From NCBI GenBank assembly GCA_037693485.1, contig CM075347.1:147782501-147846500 (forward strand): 64,000 nt of DNA, read 5' to 3'. A program made the translations under genes and the position numbers. A model generated the notes under the pieces. That model was not told the origin of the DNA. It did no database searches and saw nothing but the letters and a program-made list of their open reading frames with translations. Shown one piece after another: positions 46,201-58,270 of the stretch (the stretch's first letter is position 1; the number at the start of each line of letters is the position of its first letter). The DNA is from Kitagawia praeruptora. Lineage: Eukaryota > Streptophyta > Magnoliopsida > Apiales > Apiaceae.

Positions 46201-47703
46201 GGACACGCGGAACAAACGAAGGAATATTCTCTCTGAATCATCAAGCATACTTATTAACTAGGACCTAAGGCAAGTCTACTAACCGTACTCTTTCGTTCAG
46301 AGTATGCATGTTTTAAAATATTTATACTGTATGTTCAAGTAAAATATTATGCTTTCTTAAAAATGAAAATTCTGCAAAATGCCTTATTTAAACTTGTAAA
46401 TTCGCGAGAAAACGCTCAAGTCATTTAACCAGTTTTATAACTGCTTTCAACTTATCGTAAGCATGTGATTTTATCCATTGTTATGAAAGTTTACAATTAC
46501 TCTTATTCCCTACAAGAACTGTTTTACATTTCTTTCATGATTATGACACGCTTTAATATTAATTGGAAATATGAATCCCTTTCGTTTGAATATCCTTATC
46601 ATATTGGAACGCCCTTTTTGACCGAGGCGCCGGTCCCCCCTTTCATATTTATATTAAGGCCTGTGTGTGCCTAAGGATCCTTCACATTTGATGAACACCG
46701 TATTGGATATACGGGTTCGGAGCTCTGACGTGGGCTGATCACCCAGCTTTGCTCGTAGCGTCTTATCGTAGTTCCAATCTTTGATGGTTATTCCTTGTGA
46801 AATTCATTTTTCATTATTGAGAATCAAATCTCGAATCTTTTTATTGAATTGTTCTATATTAATTCGAGATTCAGATTGTCGCTGGAGCATTTGTTGCACA
46901 GTGACGGTTAAAATCGAGAATGAGTTGATATCTTCTTTGTGAATTTCTTAAATGTTGTCTCTTAGTAGCTGAAGCATCTGTTGCTCAGTTATTCAAAGTT
47001 TTTATCGAAAGTCGCTGTAAAAATTGTTGAGATGGATATCAAAATCTTTTTAATTAAGCTGTCGAGGTGAATTCCTTATTGAATTCTGTAACTCTCTTTT
47101 CTATTGAAAAATATTCGTTATAAACATTTCGAAAATGGTATCATCCACAAGTTGGATTTTTAAAACCTTCAAAGTTTTCTAAAAGTATTTTAGTATACTC
47201 TATTATATACTTGTTGAGCGCCTCTTTCGCTCATTCTTGCTTTTGTTTTAAATCTTATTTTACAGAGATAGATCGTTGATGCGGTTGACTTAGTTTAGCT
47301 CGGAGCAGGGCAAGTCATGGATCGAGTTGGTGTTTGGCTCAGAGCAATTCTGTCTTTTTAGTTAGTCTACTAGATGTTTAGTTAGACTGGTATGGTGTTC
47401 ATATTCTTGTGTTGTAATATTTGTTGTATTAGAATATTTTGGTTGTTGTATACCTTATATCAAGGTGATACCAACGGCATAAGATTGTATAAGAGATTGT
47501 TGTAATAAGAGTTGTAAGTTAATAAAAGAAGTTATTATTATGTTTTGGATTTCTTGTTTCCAAGTCTATAACCTGAAAAGATTCTTGGTAGTTTGGGGTC
47601 GGATGTCATGTGTTAGATATAATATTGGCAGGTGATTGTTTGGTTATTAAGGTTTTCCGCAGTAGCGACCCATATCCCTGACCCCGGATTTGGGGGCGTT
47701 ACA
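43208..47703 (+). repeat. LTR copy 4, complete (4,496 bp), right edge of the array
   Basis: It ends ggcgttaca at 47,703 and passes directly into satellite (aatcaagatccatcat). It has no primer-binding site after it, so it is the outer 3' LTR. Confidence 0.88.
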
Positions 47704-50700
47704 AATCAAGATCCATCATATTTAATGTTATTCCCAAAATTTCTAGAATTTTTTTTTTATCGGGTAATTCAACGGTCAACTATCACTTTGACCGGAACCC
47801 CTAAACAGGGTTTCGTCAGGGTTTAAGGATTCGATTTTTTAAAAAATATTTCTCGACCACCCAACCACACGGGAATCAAGATCCATCATATTTAATGTTA
47901 TTCCCAAAATTTTGGAAAAAAAAATTTATTTGATTGGCTAATTGAACGGTCAACTAGCACTTTGACCCGAACCCCTAAACAAGGTTTCGTCAGGGTTTAA
48001 GGATTCAATTCATAAAAAATATTTCTCAGCCACCCAACCATACGGGAATCAAGATCCATCATATTTAATGTTATTCCCAAAATTTTAGTAAAAAAAATTA
48101 TTTGATCGGGTAATTCAACGGTCAACTATCACTTTGAACGGAACGCCTAAATAAGGTTTCGTCAGGGTTTTAGGATTCGATTTTTTAAAAAATATTTCTC
48201 GACAACCCAACCTTACGGGAATCAAGATCCATCATATTTAATGTTATTCCCAAAATTTTAGGGAAAAAAAATTATTTGATCGGGTAATTCAACGGTCAAC
48301 TATCACTTTGACCAGAACCCCTAAACAGGGTTTCGTGAGGGTTTAAGGATTCAATTTTTAAATAATATTTCTCGACCACCCAACCATACGGGAATCAAGA
48401 TCCATCATATTTAATGTTATTCCCAAAATTTTGGTAAAAAAAATTATTTGATCGGGTAATTCAACGGTCAACTGTCACTTTGACCGGAACGCCTAAATAA
48501 GGTTTTGTCAGGGTTACAGGATTCGATTTTTAAAAAAATATTTCTCGACAACCCAACCATACGGGAATCAAGACCCATCATATTTAATGTTATTCCCAAA
48601 ATTTTAGGGAAAAAAAATTATTTGATTGGGTTTGGTTAGGGTTTAAGGATTCAATTTTTAAAAAATATTTCTCAACCACCCAACCATACGGGAATCAAGA
48701 TCCATAATATTTGATGTTATTCCCAAGATTTTAGAAAAAAAAATTATTTGATCGGGTAATTCAACGGTCAACTATCACTTTGACTGGAACCCCTAAACAG
48801 GGTTTCGTCAAGGTTTAAGGATTCGATTTTTAAAAAATATTTCTCGACCACCCAACCACACAGGAATCAAGATCCATCATATTTAATGTTATTCCCAAAA
48901 TTTTGGAAAAAAAAAATTTATTTGATTGGCTAATTGAACGGTCAACTAGCACTTTGACCCGAACCCCTAAACCGGGTTTCGTCAGGGTTTAAGGATTCAA
49001 TTCTTAAAAAATATTTCTCAGCCACCCAACCATACGGGAATCAAGATCCATCATATTTAATGTTATTCCCAAATATTTTAGTAAAAAAAATTATTTGATC
49101 GGGTAATTCAACGGTCAACTATCACTTTGAACGGAACGCCTAAATAAGGTTTCGTCAGGGTTTTAGGATTCGATTTTTTAAAAAATATTTCTCGACAACC
49201 CAACCATACGGGAATCAAGATCCATCATATTTAATGTTATTCCCAAAATTTTAGGGAAAAAAATTATTTGATCGGGTAATTCAACGGTCAACTATCACTT
49301 TGACCAGAACCCCTAAACAGGGTTTCGTGAGGGTTTAAGGATTCAATTTTTAAATAATATTTCTCGACCACCCAACCATACGGGAATCAAGATCCATCAT
49401 ATTTAATGTTATTCCCAAAATTTTAGTAAAAAAAAATTATTTGATCGGGTAATTCAACGGTCAACTATCACTTTGACCAGAACCCCTAAACAGGGTTTCG
49501 TGAGGGTTTAAGGATTCAATTTTTAAATAATATTTCTCGACCACCCAACCATACGGGAATCAAGATCCATCATATTTAATGTTATTCCCAAAATTTTAGT
49601 AAAAAAAAATTATTTGATCGGGTAATTCAACGGTCAACTGTCACTTTGAACGGAACGCCTAAATAAGGTTTTGTCAGGGTTTCAGGATTCGATTTTTAAA
49701 AAAATATTTCTCGACAACCCAACCATACGGGAATCAAGACCCATCATATTTAATGTTATTCCCAAAATTTTAGGGAAAAAAAATTATTTGATTGGGTTTG
49801 GTCAGGGTTTAAGGATTCAATTTTTAAAAAATATTTCTCGACCACCCAACCATACGGGAATCAAGATCCATTATATTTGATGTTATTCCCAAAATTTTAG
49901 AAAAAAAATTATTTGATCGGGTAATTCAACGGTCAACTATCACTTTGACTGGAACCCCTAAACAGGGTTTCGTCAGGGTTTAAGGATTCGATTTTTTAAA
50001 AAATATTTCTCGACCACCCAATCATACGGGAATCAAGATCCATCATATTTAATGTTATTCCCAAAATTTAAAAAAAAAATTATTTGATCGGGTACTTCAA
50101 CGGTCAACTATCACTTTGACCGGAACCCCTAAATGGGGTTTCGTCAGGATTTAAGGATTCGATTTTTAAAAAAATATTTATCGACCACCCAACCATACGG
50201 GAATCAAGATCCATCATATTTAATGTTATTCCCAAAATTTCTAGAATTTTTTTTTTATCGGGTAATTCAACGGTCAACTATCACTTTGACCTGAACCCCT
50301 AAACAGGGTTTCGTCAGGGTTTAAGGATTCGATTTTTTAAAAAATATTTCTCGACCACCCAACCACACGGGAATCAAGATCCATCATATTTAATGTTATT
50401 CCCAAAATTTTGGAAAAAAAAAATTTATTTGATTGGCTAATTGAACGGTCAACTTGCACTTTGACCCGAACCCGTAAACAAGGTTTCGTCAGGGTTTAAG
50501 GATTCAATTCTTAAAAAATGTTTCTCAGCCACCCAACCATACGGGAATCAAGATCCATCATATTTAATGTTATTCCCAAAATTTTAGTAAAAAAAATTAT
50601 TTGATCGGGTAATTCAACGGTCAACTATCACTTTGAACGGAACGCCTAAATAAGGTTTCGTCAAGGTTTTAGGATTCGATATTTTAAAAAATATTTCTCG

Positions 50701-52761
50701 ACAACCCAACCATACGGGAATCAAGATCCATCATATTTAATGTTATTCCCAAAATTTTAGGGAAAAAAAATTATTTGATCGGGTAATTCAACGGTCAACT
50801 ATCACTTTGACCAGAACCCCTAAACAGGGTTTCGTGAGGGTTTAAGGATTCAATTTTTAAATAATATTTCTCGACCACCCAACCTTACGGGAATCAAGAT
50901 CCATCATATTTAATGTTATTCCCAAAATTTTAGTAAAAAAAATTTATTTGATCGGGTAATTCAACGGTCAACTGTCACTTTGACCGGAACGCCTAAATAA
51001 GGTTTTGTCAGGGTTTCTGGATTCGATTTTTTAAAAAATATTTCTCGACAACCCAACCATACGGGAATCAAGACCCATCATATTTAATGTTATTCCCAAA
51101 ATTTTAGGGAAAAAAATTATTTGATTGGGTTTGGTCAGGGTTTAATGATTCAATTTTTAAAAAATATTTCTCGACCACCCAACCATACGGGAATCAAGAT
51201 CCATCATATTTGATGTTATTCCCAAAATTTGATCGGGTAATTCAACGATCAACTATCATTTGACCGGAACCTCTAAATAGGGTTTCGTTAGGGTTTAAGG
51301 ATTCGATTTTTAAAAAAATATTTATCGACCACCCAACCATACGGGAACCAAGATCAATCATATTCAATGTTATTCCCAAAATTTTAGGAAAAAAAATTAT
51401 TTGATAGGGTAATTCAACGGTCAACTATCACTTTGACCGGAACCCCTAAACAGGGTTTCGTCAGGGTTTAAAGATTCAATTTTTAAAAAATATTTCTCGA
51501 CCACCCAACCATACGGGAATCAAGATCCATCATATTTAATGTTATTCCCAAAATTTTGGGAAAAAATTTATTTGATCGGGTAATTCAACGGTCAACTATC
51601 ACTTTGACCGGAACCCCTAAACAGGGTTTCGTCAAGGTTTAAGGATTCAATTTTTAAAAAATTTATCTCGACCACCCAACCATACGGGAATCAAAATCCA
51701 TCATATTTAATGTTATTCCCAAAATTTTAGGAAAAAAATAATTTATTTGATCGGGTAATTCAACGGTCAACTATCACTTTGACCGGAACCCCTAAATAGG
51801 GTTTCGTCAGGGTTTAAGGATTCGATTTTTTAAAAAATATTTATCGACCACCCAACCATGCGGGAATCAGGATCCATCATATTTAATGTTATTCCCAAAA
51901 TTTCTGGGAAAAAAAATTATTTGATCGGGTAATTCAACAGTCAACTATCACTTTGACCGGAATCCCTAAACAGGGTTTCGTCAGGGTTTTAGGATTCAAT
52001 TTTTAAAAAAATATTTCTCGACCATCCAACCATACGGGAATCAGGATCCATCATATTTAATGTTATTCCCAAAATTTTGGAAAAAAAAATTAATTTATTT
52101 GATTGGCTAATTGAACGGTCAACTAGCACTTTGACCCGAACCCCTAAACAGGGTTTCGTCAAGGTTTAAGGATTCTGTTTTTAAAAAATATTTCTCGACC
52201 ACCCAACCATACGGGAATCAAGATCCGTCATATTTAATGTTATTCCCAAAATTTTAGTAAAAAAAAAATTATTTGATCGGGTAATTCAAAGGTCAACTAT
52301 CACTTTGACCGGAACCCCTGAATAAGGTTTCGTCAGGGTTTTAGGATTCGATTTTTTAAAAAATAATTCTCGACAACCCAACCATACGGGAATCAAGATC
52401 CATCATATTTAATGTTATTCCCAAAATTTTAGGAAAAAAAAATTATTTGATCGGGTAATTCAACGGTTAACTATCACTTTGACCGGAACCCCTAAACAGG
52501 GTTTCGTCAGGGTTTAAGGATTCAATTTTTAAAAAATATTTCTTGACCACCCAACCATAAGGGAATCTAGATCCATCATATTTAATGTTATTCCCAAAAT
52601 TTTAGGAAAAAAAAATATTTGATCGGGTAATTCAACGGTCAACTATCACTTTGACCGGAACCCCTAAACAGGGTTTCGTCAGGGTTTAAGGATTAAATTT
52701 TTAAAAAATATTTCTCGACCACCCAACCATACGGGAATCAAGATCCATCGTATTTAATGTT
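47704..52761. repeat. Satellite array, right part
   Basis: About 29 monomers of the same family and orientation as 23,770-26,302. The gattggct monomer type recurs at 47,932, 48,924, 50,431 and 52,101. The spacings of 992, 1,507 and 1,670 bp differ from 1,332 bp by close to whole monomers (minus two, plus one, plus two). Higher-order units have therefore gained and lost monomers by unequal exchange. The array ends where CACTA element 3 begins. Confidence 0.93.
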
Positions 52762-52779
52762 CACTACACCAAATATGGG

Positions 52780-53260
52780 CTGTTGCAACACCAAAAAAGT
52801 GTATCATTAGGCTCCAAAAGTGTTACAATAGATGTTTATGCAACACTTTTGCTAAAAGTCAGTGTTGCATTTGCCGGCGTTGCAACAGCCTTCTATAGCA
52901 ACGCTTTTTGTGTTTATTGCAACGCTTTTCAAAGTATTACAAAAAGAGTTTGGTGTAGTTTGTTGTAACACTTTTGCATGTTTTAGCAACATTTTGAATA
53001 TGTTACAACAGACGAATGCAACACTTTTTTGCAACATTAATTGACTTAAAAATGTTACAAAGTGAGTTTATTGCAACATATTTTTGCAACATAATTATGC
53101 ATTTTGCAATACTTTTGGTTTTTTTTGCAACATTTATATGCAACATTTTGGAACCTTTTGCAATACTTTTTGATATTTTTGCAACATTTCTCAGTAACAT
53201 TTTAATTACTATTGTAATACTTTTAAATTTTATTGGCAACACTTATTTGAAACATTTTTA
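52780..53260. repeat. Subterminal repeats of CACTA element 3
   Basis: Dense copies of tgcaacactttt, ttgcaacatt and the complement tgttacaa are present, with spacing of 15-40 bp. Open frames here in several phases follow from this composition and are not genes. Confidence 0.8.
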
Positions 53261-53330
53261 TTAGTTCACATTGCAATGTCCTGTTTGAAATTTCAATATC
53301 CATGCATGAAAGCATACACCAAACCAGAAA

Positions 53331-53392
53331 TGACATTTCATTAATGTCCAACCAAACCAAAAATGACATTTCATTAATGTCCAACAAACACG
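53331..53392. repeat. Short tandem duplication (about 30 bp, two units)
   Basis: The unit aaatgacatttcattaatgt plus ccaac occurs twice, separated by caaaccaaa-type sequence. It lies just downstream of the stop of the captured myosin exon. Confidence 0.85.
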
Positions 53393-53425
53393 TCAATAAT
53401 GAAGGCCAAACATTAAATGCATAGT

Positions 53426-53604
53426 CTAAAGTCGAAACACACAAGTCGACTTACACCAAAAGTACGTCTCTATATTTGCTAAAATAACACAGGTTATCAT
53501 ATTTTTATAAGCTTTTCTAGCAAGATGCATGCACAGATTTCTTTGGATTCTTATGCTTGAAGCTTCTCTCCGCATGCCACCATAAATATGACGAGCAAGT
53601 TCTC
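53426..53604 (-). pseudogene. Captured myosin XI IQ-region exon
   Basis: After the acceptor ttttcag the exon encodes ELARHIYGGMRREASSIRIQ, then RNLCMHLARKAYKNM, and runs on to TAG at 53,426. Plant myosin XI neck regions have G.LAR..YE.MRREAA.L.IQKN.R.HLARK.Y, so two light-chain binding IQ motifs are recognisable. The tail after KNM is not myosin-like. The intact IQ motifs bind calmodulin. CACTA element 2 carries a different part (the globular tail) of the same protein class. Confidence 0.85.
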
Positions 53605-55166
53605 CTGAAAATTTGAGGAGGGAAAAGTGTTTAGGAGGTGCACGCAGTAATTGTCTAAAGTTAATACATATCCCGCATAATCATGTAATTGTCAAAAGTT
53701 AATACTTTTGTTTTACCAATCTGCATTAACAACCAAAACCAATTTTTTTAAGGTTGTATCTAATCATAAAGAGCAAGCCAGCTAATCAATATTATCAAAC
53801 TGCCAAATTAACTAATAGTCGCACTGGAGACCAGTTGATATCCTAGTACATGAGCTTCTGCAAAAGGACAATTCATCAAATGCCCAAATGGCTTCTAATG
53901 CTGGAATTTCCCGTGAAATATTTCATCATTTAGGACCATGTAACTAACTGGTAAATTGTGATACAAGAATATGATACAGTTGCTATTGTTGCAAGCCTAT
54001 TGCCTATTTTGTCCTTACTAACAACTTGCCCATCCTCAAGGTATCTCTAGTTATAGAGTGACTACATATTTTCCTTCAACCTGCAGAAGTGCAGTTTGTT
54101 AATGATTTAGCAATTCAGCACACTAACCACCCTAAATAGAAGTACGTAAACAAGCAAGTGCTTAGACTAGAGATTATAGATAGACCTAGTGCACTGTAGT
54201 ATTGGTAGTATTGGTTGTATTGTGCAATTTAGAGATGGTTTGCCTTGGTAAAGCATGCAGCCTAAATTCAAACGTTAACATCATGATCAGGTACATGCTC
54301 GATGTTAAAGTAATATTAAACTTTATAACCAAAAAAGAAATATGTATAATACTTGCTGTTCTAATTAGGCCAACTGTTTGTTCAACCATGTTTCATAGCT
54401 TCAATATAAGTTTCCCGAAAGACATAAGCTTTCCTGAAAGATGGTCATGATACCAAAAGCTTTAATCTACGTCTACCTCTCCCATGTGATATTCTAGTAG
54501 ACCGCTTTCTAAAATTAAAACACATAATTTTTAGTCCATTTATTATGGCTGATAATCATTTACTTCAGCATGATATTCAATACTCTAACAAGGAGCTTGT
54601 CATGAAGCCTACATGAAAATTGATGCAATTCCAGGCCTCAAAAGTATATATTTGCACATTTAATATTCTGATATACTTCTACAATAATAACTTAAAATCC
54701 TATTAAAGTTGTCATACCTTGTGGCTACTCCTTTCCTACGCTCCTGTAGAGTTGAATCATGGAAAAGCCTTTTATCATCCTCATATATACTTTAAAGCAG
54801 TAGTCGTAACTCTCACAGTGTTACCTTCAAGCAAAGGAAAATAAAAGTAAACGCAGAGTATACCATAGGAAGATGCTAACTATAACAGATCTATTAATTG
54901 ATTTAAAAATGGGCAATATTAGCTTTTAAAACTAGAGAGGAGGGATGGGGGAGGGAGAGAGATAGAGTACCATGATTAGCTATCATCGACCAAGAATTTA
55001 ATCTGTATTGCACAGAGCACCTGTCGACTATCTTGAAGATTAAAAGTGTTTTCACTTGTTAAAATAAGAAAGACATACAAATCTAAGTTACAACATTGGT
55101 AAATGAAGAAAAGGGAAAACCAAAGGTGACCAATATTGGAAAACTACTAAGTAACTAAACTCATAC
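53605..55166. other. Intron-like region of CACTA element 3
   Basis: No confident exon is seen. A possible short exon with AG and GT borders lies near 54,720-54,770 on the minus strand (ERRKGVAT), but it is too short to identify. Small frames at 54,186-54,450 on both strands look like chance. Confidence 0.35.
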
Positions 55167-55521
55167 CTCGTGTCCAAGTTTTACTCCCATTTCCTGAGAC
55201 ACTCTAGTAGCAGCAACACGACGAGGCTGGGTACATCCAATCTGTAAAATTTAGCCAGCATAATGAGATTAAAGATTAATGCCACTAATTGGCTCTAAAA
55301 CACACCAGTATAGATACAAGAGAGATCTCTACTCATCATTTCCTCTTGAAAAATGTGATGTAATAAACTTCGATTATAGATGCAATCTATATGAAATGAA
55401 ATAAACAAGAAACTAGTGAAATATTATACCTTTCCACGTTTTGTATACCCAGCCTCATGGAGATACTGAGGTATCTGCGTAGTCTTACCAGAACCAGTTT
55501 CTCCAACAATAACAAGAACCT
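55167..55521 (-). pseudogene. Captured DEAH-box RNA helicase fragment, two exons
   Basis: Exon 55,521-55,430 encodes VLVIVGETGSGKTTQIPQYL, then HEAGYTKRGK. Exon 55,241-55,167 encodes IGCTQPRRVAATRVSQEMGV, then KLGHE. These are motif I (GETGSGKTT) and motif Ia (TQPRRVAA) of PRP2/PRP16/PRP22-type spliceosomal helicases; YLHEAGYTK is most like the PRP2 branch. Both introns have GT-AG borders and phase 0. The DEAH box and later motifs are missing, so the piece cannot unwind RNA. Transcription would run toward the myosin exon. Confidence 0.92.
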
Positions 55522-56076
55522 CTGAAGCCAGTTATTAATTTCATATTCAGATTGCTATGATCCTAACCAGGAGTTTTTAGAGCCAAAAAAATTAAAGTGA
55601 CGGAGAAATCATACCAGGCAATTGAATTTAAAAAATCCAAAAAGGACTTGCAAGAAAAGCATAAGAAGATACCTATATTTGAATAAAGTCAACATCTAAA
55701 TCCTTGGCATCGATGCATTTTATCATGTTGACAAATCCTATTATTGTGAATGAAATTATTGATTCACCTTCAGATTTATAAAAAAAATAATTGCACCGAC
55801 TCATTTATAGACGCTGATTGCCAAATTCTGCAATCTGCTTAAGTTTATTGAAAAAAATATACACATTCAAAGAGTAATGAGAAACTTGTTCATTTTTTAG
55901 CAACTAAAAGCATATACACTGTATGAACCTATCTAACATTTGAAAGTTTTAGTTGTATTTTCTCTCCCATAGTACAAAAAATCAAAGCAAGAAATTATCA
56001 GCTTGCACGCATAGAATTTCAAGAGACTAACAGAGCTGACAGCATGTTTAGGACCATAGAACAATTAGCAAAGTGA
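55522..56076. other. Upstream part of CACTA element 3, nothing recognised
   Basis: AT-rich sequence without a confident exon. On the minus strand an ATG near 55,725 opens a short frame (MIKCIDAKDLDVDFIQI) that ends in TAG just before gtatctt; it could be a start-bearing exon, but support is weak. Confidence 0.3.
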
Positions 56077-56130
56077 AATTTATTTGATTGGCTAATTGAA
56101 CGGTCATCTATCACTTTGACCGGAACCTAA
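56077..56130. repeat. Satellite monomer fragment at the duplication boundary
   Basis: aaatttatttgattggctaa followed by ttgaacggtc matches the gattggct monomer type. From 56,100 onward it is identical to the start of the window. Confidence 0.85.
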
Positions 56131-56337
56131 TATATAAATAATTAAAGAATTAACATATAAAGGATTTAGCACTTTGTATAGGATATATGTGTTAGACAGT
56201 AATCTGTAGAGTTTAGTTAGGAACAGGGCATCAAGGACTTCATTTTAGGAACTGAGAGCAGATCCTGATATGACAAGTCAAAATACTGATGGGATGGTCA
56301 AATCCTGATGCGAGATGGAATCCTGATATCAGTCGTG

Positions 56338-58133
56338 TTACTTAAGTTTAGGAGGCAACTTCTGTTGCAGAACTGTACTGCATTCTTCCGTCAAAGCAAC
56401 AGTCTCTAATTCATCGAGCTTCAACTTCATTGATGAAATCCCCTTCTTGAACTTAGCATAGCCCGGCATCTTTTCTAGAGCTTCAGTAAAAGCAATATTA
56501 ATGGACAATTTCTTGAAGACGTCCAAAAATTTCTAAAATTGCTTTTCTTGACTTTTCTGCAAGCGTCGAGGATAAGGAGGAGGAGGATAGATCTGATTGC
56601 TCGTTGTACACTGCTCCAAAGAAGCTTTTTCAACAAACTTCTTGCACTTTCCACTTCATCAACTAGCTGATCAGCTACCAAGTCAGATTTCTCAATTTCC
56701 GGTGCTGCAAATATTTCAACTTGCTGATTATGAACTTCTTCGTCTTCCTTAGCTGCTGAATTCTGCTCGGTTGTAACCTTTCCGAATCTCAAAGTAAATG
56801 CCTTCTCCTGCTCATGGACTTCCCTCTTGCCTGGATTAGCCTCCTTATCGCTAGGAAGAGTTCCTTGTGGCCTATTCAACAAAGCATTAGCAATTTGACC
56901 AATCTGACTTTCCAATATTTTGATAGAGACTGCTTGGCTCTTGCACATCAACCTCAATTCTTCCAATTCAGATTTTTCAGAAGAAGATGGCCCCGCACTT
57001 GCATGCGACTGTTGCTGAAATCCCGGAGGTTGGTATGGTTGCCTTGGAGCATACTGCTGTTGATGGCCTTAACTGAATGGCTTAGGTCCATATTGCTGGC
57101 CTTGAAACTGCTGATAAGGCTGTGGTTGATGAGCACCTTGATTGTTGCTCCAGCTGAAATTGGGATGATAGGTGGCTGGAGCTGGTTGCGAAGGCCGCTG
57201 GAAGTTGCTCACAAACTGTGCTGATTCAGAAGAGATAGCACACAGATTCGTATCATATGCACCTGCACAAAGCTCACACACACTAGCCACTTGCTATACT
57301 CCATAGTTGGTAAGAGAATCCATCTTCATAGTCAAAGACTTCAACTGAGTTGCAATAGATGAAGCTACATCAACGTCCAGAATACCTGTTACTTTGCCTT
57401 GAGATAATCTCTGAGTTGGATTTTGATATTCATTCGCAGCCGACGTCTCAATAAGATCATAAGCTTCCTCATAGCTCTTAGCCCATAGAGCTCCACCTAA
57501 TGATGCATCTAGAAAATGTCTAAACTGTGCCCCCAAACCATTATAGAAACCATTAATCACCCTCTAGTCAGGCATACCATGATGAGGACACTTTCGAAGC
57601 ATCTCCTTATAACGTTCCCAAGCTTCACACAAAGATTCTCTAGATTGCTGTGCAAATTGAGTTAGAGCGTTCCCTATTGCTACAGTTTTATCCATGGGCA
57701 AGAATTTAGTAAGAAACTTCTGAGCAAGATCCTCCCACGTAGTAATGGAACCGCCTGGTAGAGAGAGTAACCAGCCCTTAGCCTTATCCCTCAAAGAGAA
57801 TAGGAAAAGTCTCAATTTGATAGCATCTTTCGACACACCATTGAACTTGAAAGTGTCGCAGATCTTGATGAAATCCCAGATGTGCATGTTAGGATCCTCC
57901 ATAGGAGCACCCCCAAACTGAACCGAATTCTATACCATCTGAATTGTGCTAGGATTGATTTCAAAGTTTTTAGCTGTAATGGCTGGCCTGATAATACTAG
58001 ATTGGATGTCATTGATCTTCGGTTGAGAATAGTCCTTCAAAGCCTTAGCTGCTGCTACTGCTACCGTTTCTCCCATATCTTTAGCTGCTTCAAGTTCTTT
58101 TTCCAATTTACGAGTTTGAGAACGTGTTCGCAT
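56338..58133 (-). pseudogene. Ty3/gypsy gag polyprotein, decayed copy 2
   Basis: Counterpart of 239-2035. Here the N-terminal part is intact (MRTRSQTRKLEKELEAAKDM, then a clean frame to a TAG after NPSTIQMV), whereas copy 1 has an extra stop in that segment. On the other hand a one-base loss near 56,646 shifts the frame after DQLVDEVE. Four other internal stops are shared with copy 1, so they predate the duplication. Confidence 0.85.
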
Positions 58134-58244
58134 ACACGTCAAGTACCTGAAACACAAAAAAAAAACTATGTAAGAAACAATCCGAGTCAGTGAACTCTAA
58201 CGAACACTGATGACAAGCACATAAACTAAAAATAAAACACCGAT

Positions 58245-58264
58245 GATCCCCGACAGCGGCACCA
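58245..58264 (-). other. Primer-binding site of gypsy copy 2
   Basis: Same tRNA-Asp-like site as 2,147-2,166, unchanged in sequence. Confidence 0.75.
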
Positions 58265-58270
58265 AAAACT

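Larger units (their letters stand above)
26303..47703 (+). mobile_element. Multimeric non-autonomous LTR retrotransposon (four LTR copies, three internal regions)
   Basis: Order: LTR remnant (26,303-26,507), internal region, enlarged LTR (27,935-35,859), internal, LTR (37,287-41,780), internal, LTR (43,208-47,703). All three internal regions are 1,427 bp and the two normal LTRs are 4,494 and 4,496 bp. Each internal region starts with a primer-binding site and ends in a polypurine tract. No gag or pol can be read in any frame. The tRNA-Met type site, the aaggagggaaga tract and LTR ends of the TATAACAACCC/GGGGGCGTTACA kind suggest parasitism on Ty3/gypsy chromoviruses. Long LTRs around a non-coding core recall LARD elements. 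Short frames of 60-95 codons recur identically in each unit and have no domain. Copies differ at few positions, so amplification is recent. Confidence 0.88.
52762..56076 (-). mobile_element. CACTA element 3, one end missing, gene-capturing
   Basis: The end at 52,762 reads CACTACACCAAATATGGG and sits directly after satellite. About 52,780-53,260 is packed with ttgcaaca/tgttacaa words in both orientations, a subterminal array. Captured exons on the minus strand follow (myosin, DEAH helicase). The other terminus was not found. At 56,077 the sequence returns to a satellite fragment but lacks about 20 bp of monomer, so the far end was probably lost by deletion. Confidence 0.7.

Noticed and set aside
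28926..46674. Short frames of 60-95 codons repeated in each LTR and internal region
   Set aside because: They recur only because the unit is repeated. They lack known domains, and their composition follows low-complexity sequence (CT-rich leader, T-rich stretches).
47699..47708. Five-base target duplication for the LTR array
   Set aside because: The left border is truncated within an LTR, so no matching pair can be read.
23770..52761. CRISPR-like direct repeats
   Set aside because: Monomers of about 173 bp abut without unique spacers, and the host is a plant; this is a satellite.
53003..53264. 79- and 82-codon frames on both strands
   Set aside because: They lie in the dense ttgcaaca subterminal repeats and show the same words in every phase.
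56060..56080. Second terminus of CACTA element 3 (aaagtg before satellite resumes)
   Set aside because: Its complement CACTTTGC does not match CACTACACC, and the flanking satellite lacks about 20 bp; a deletion is more likely.
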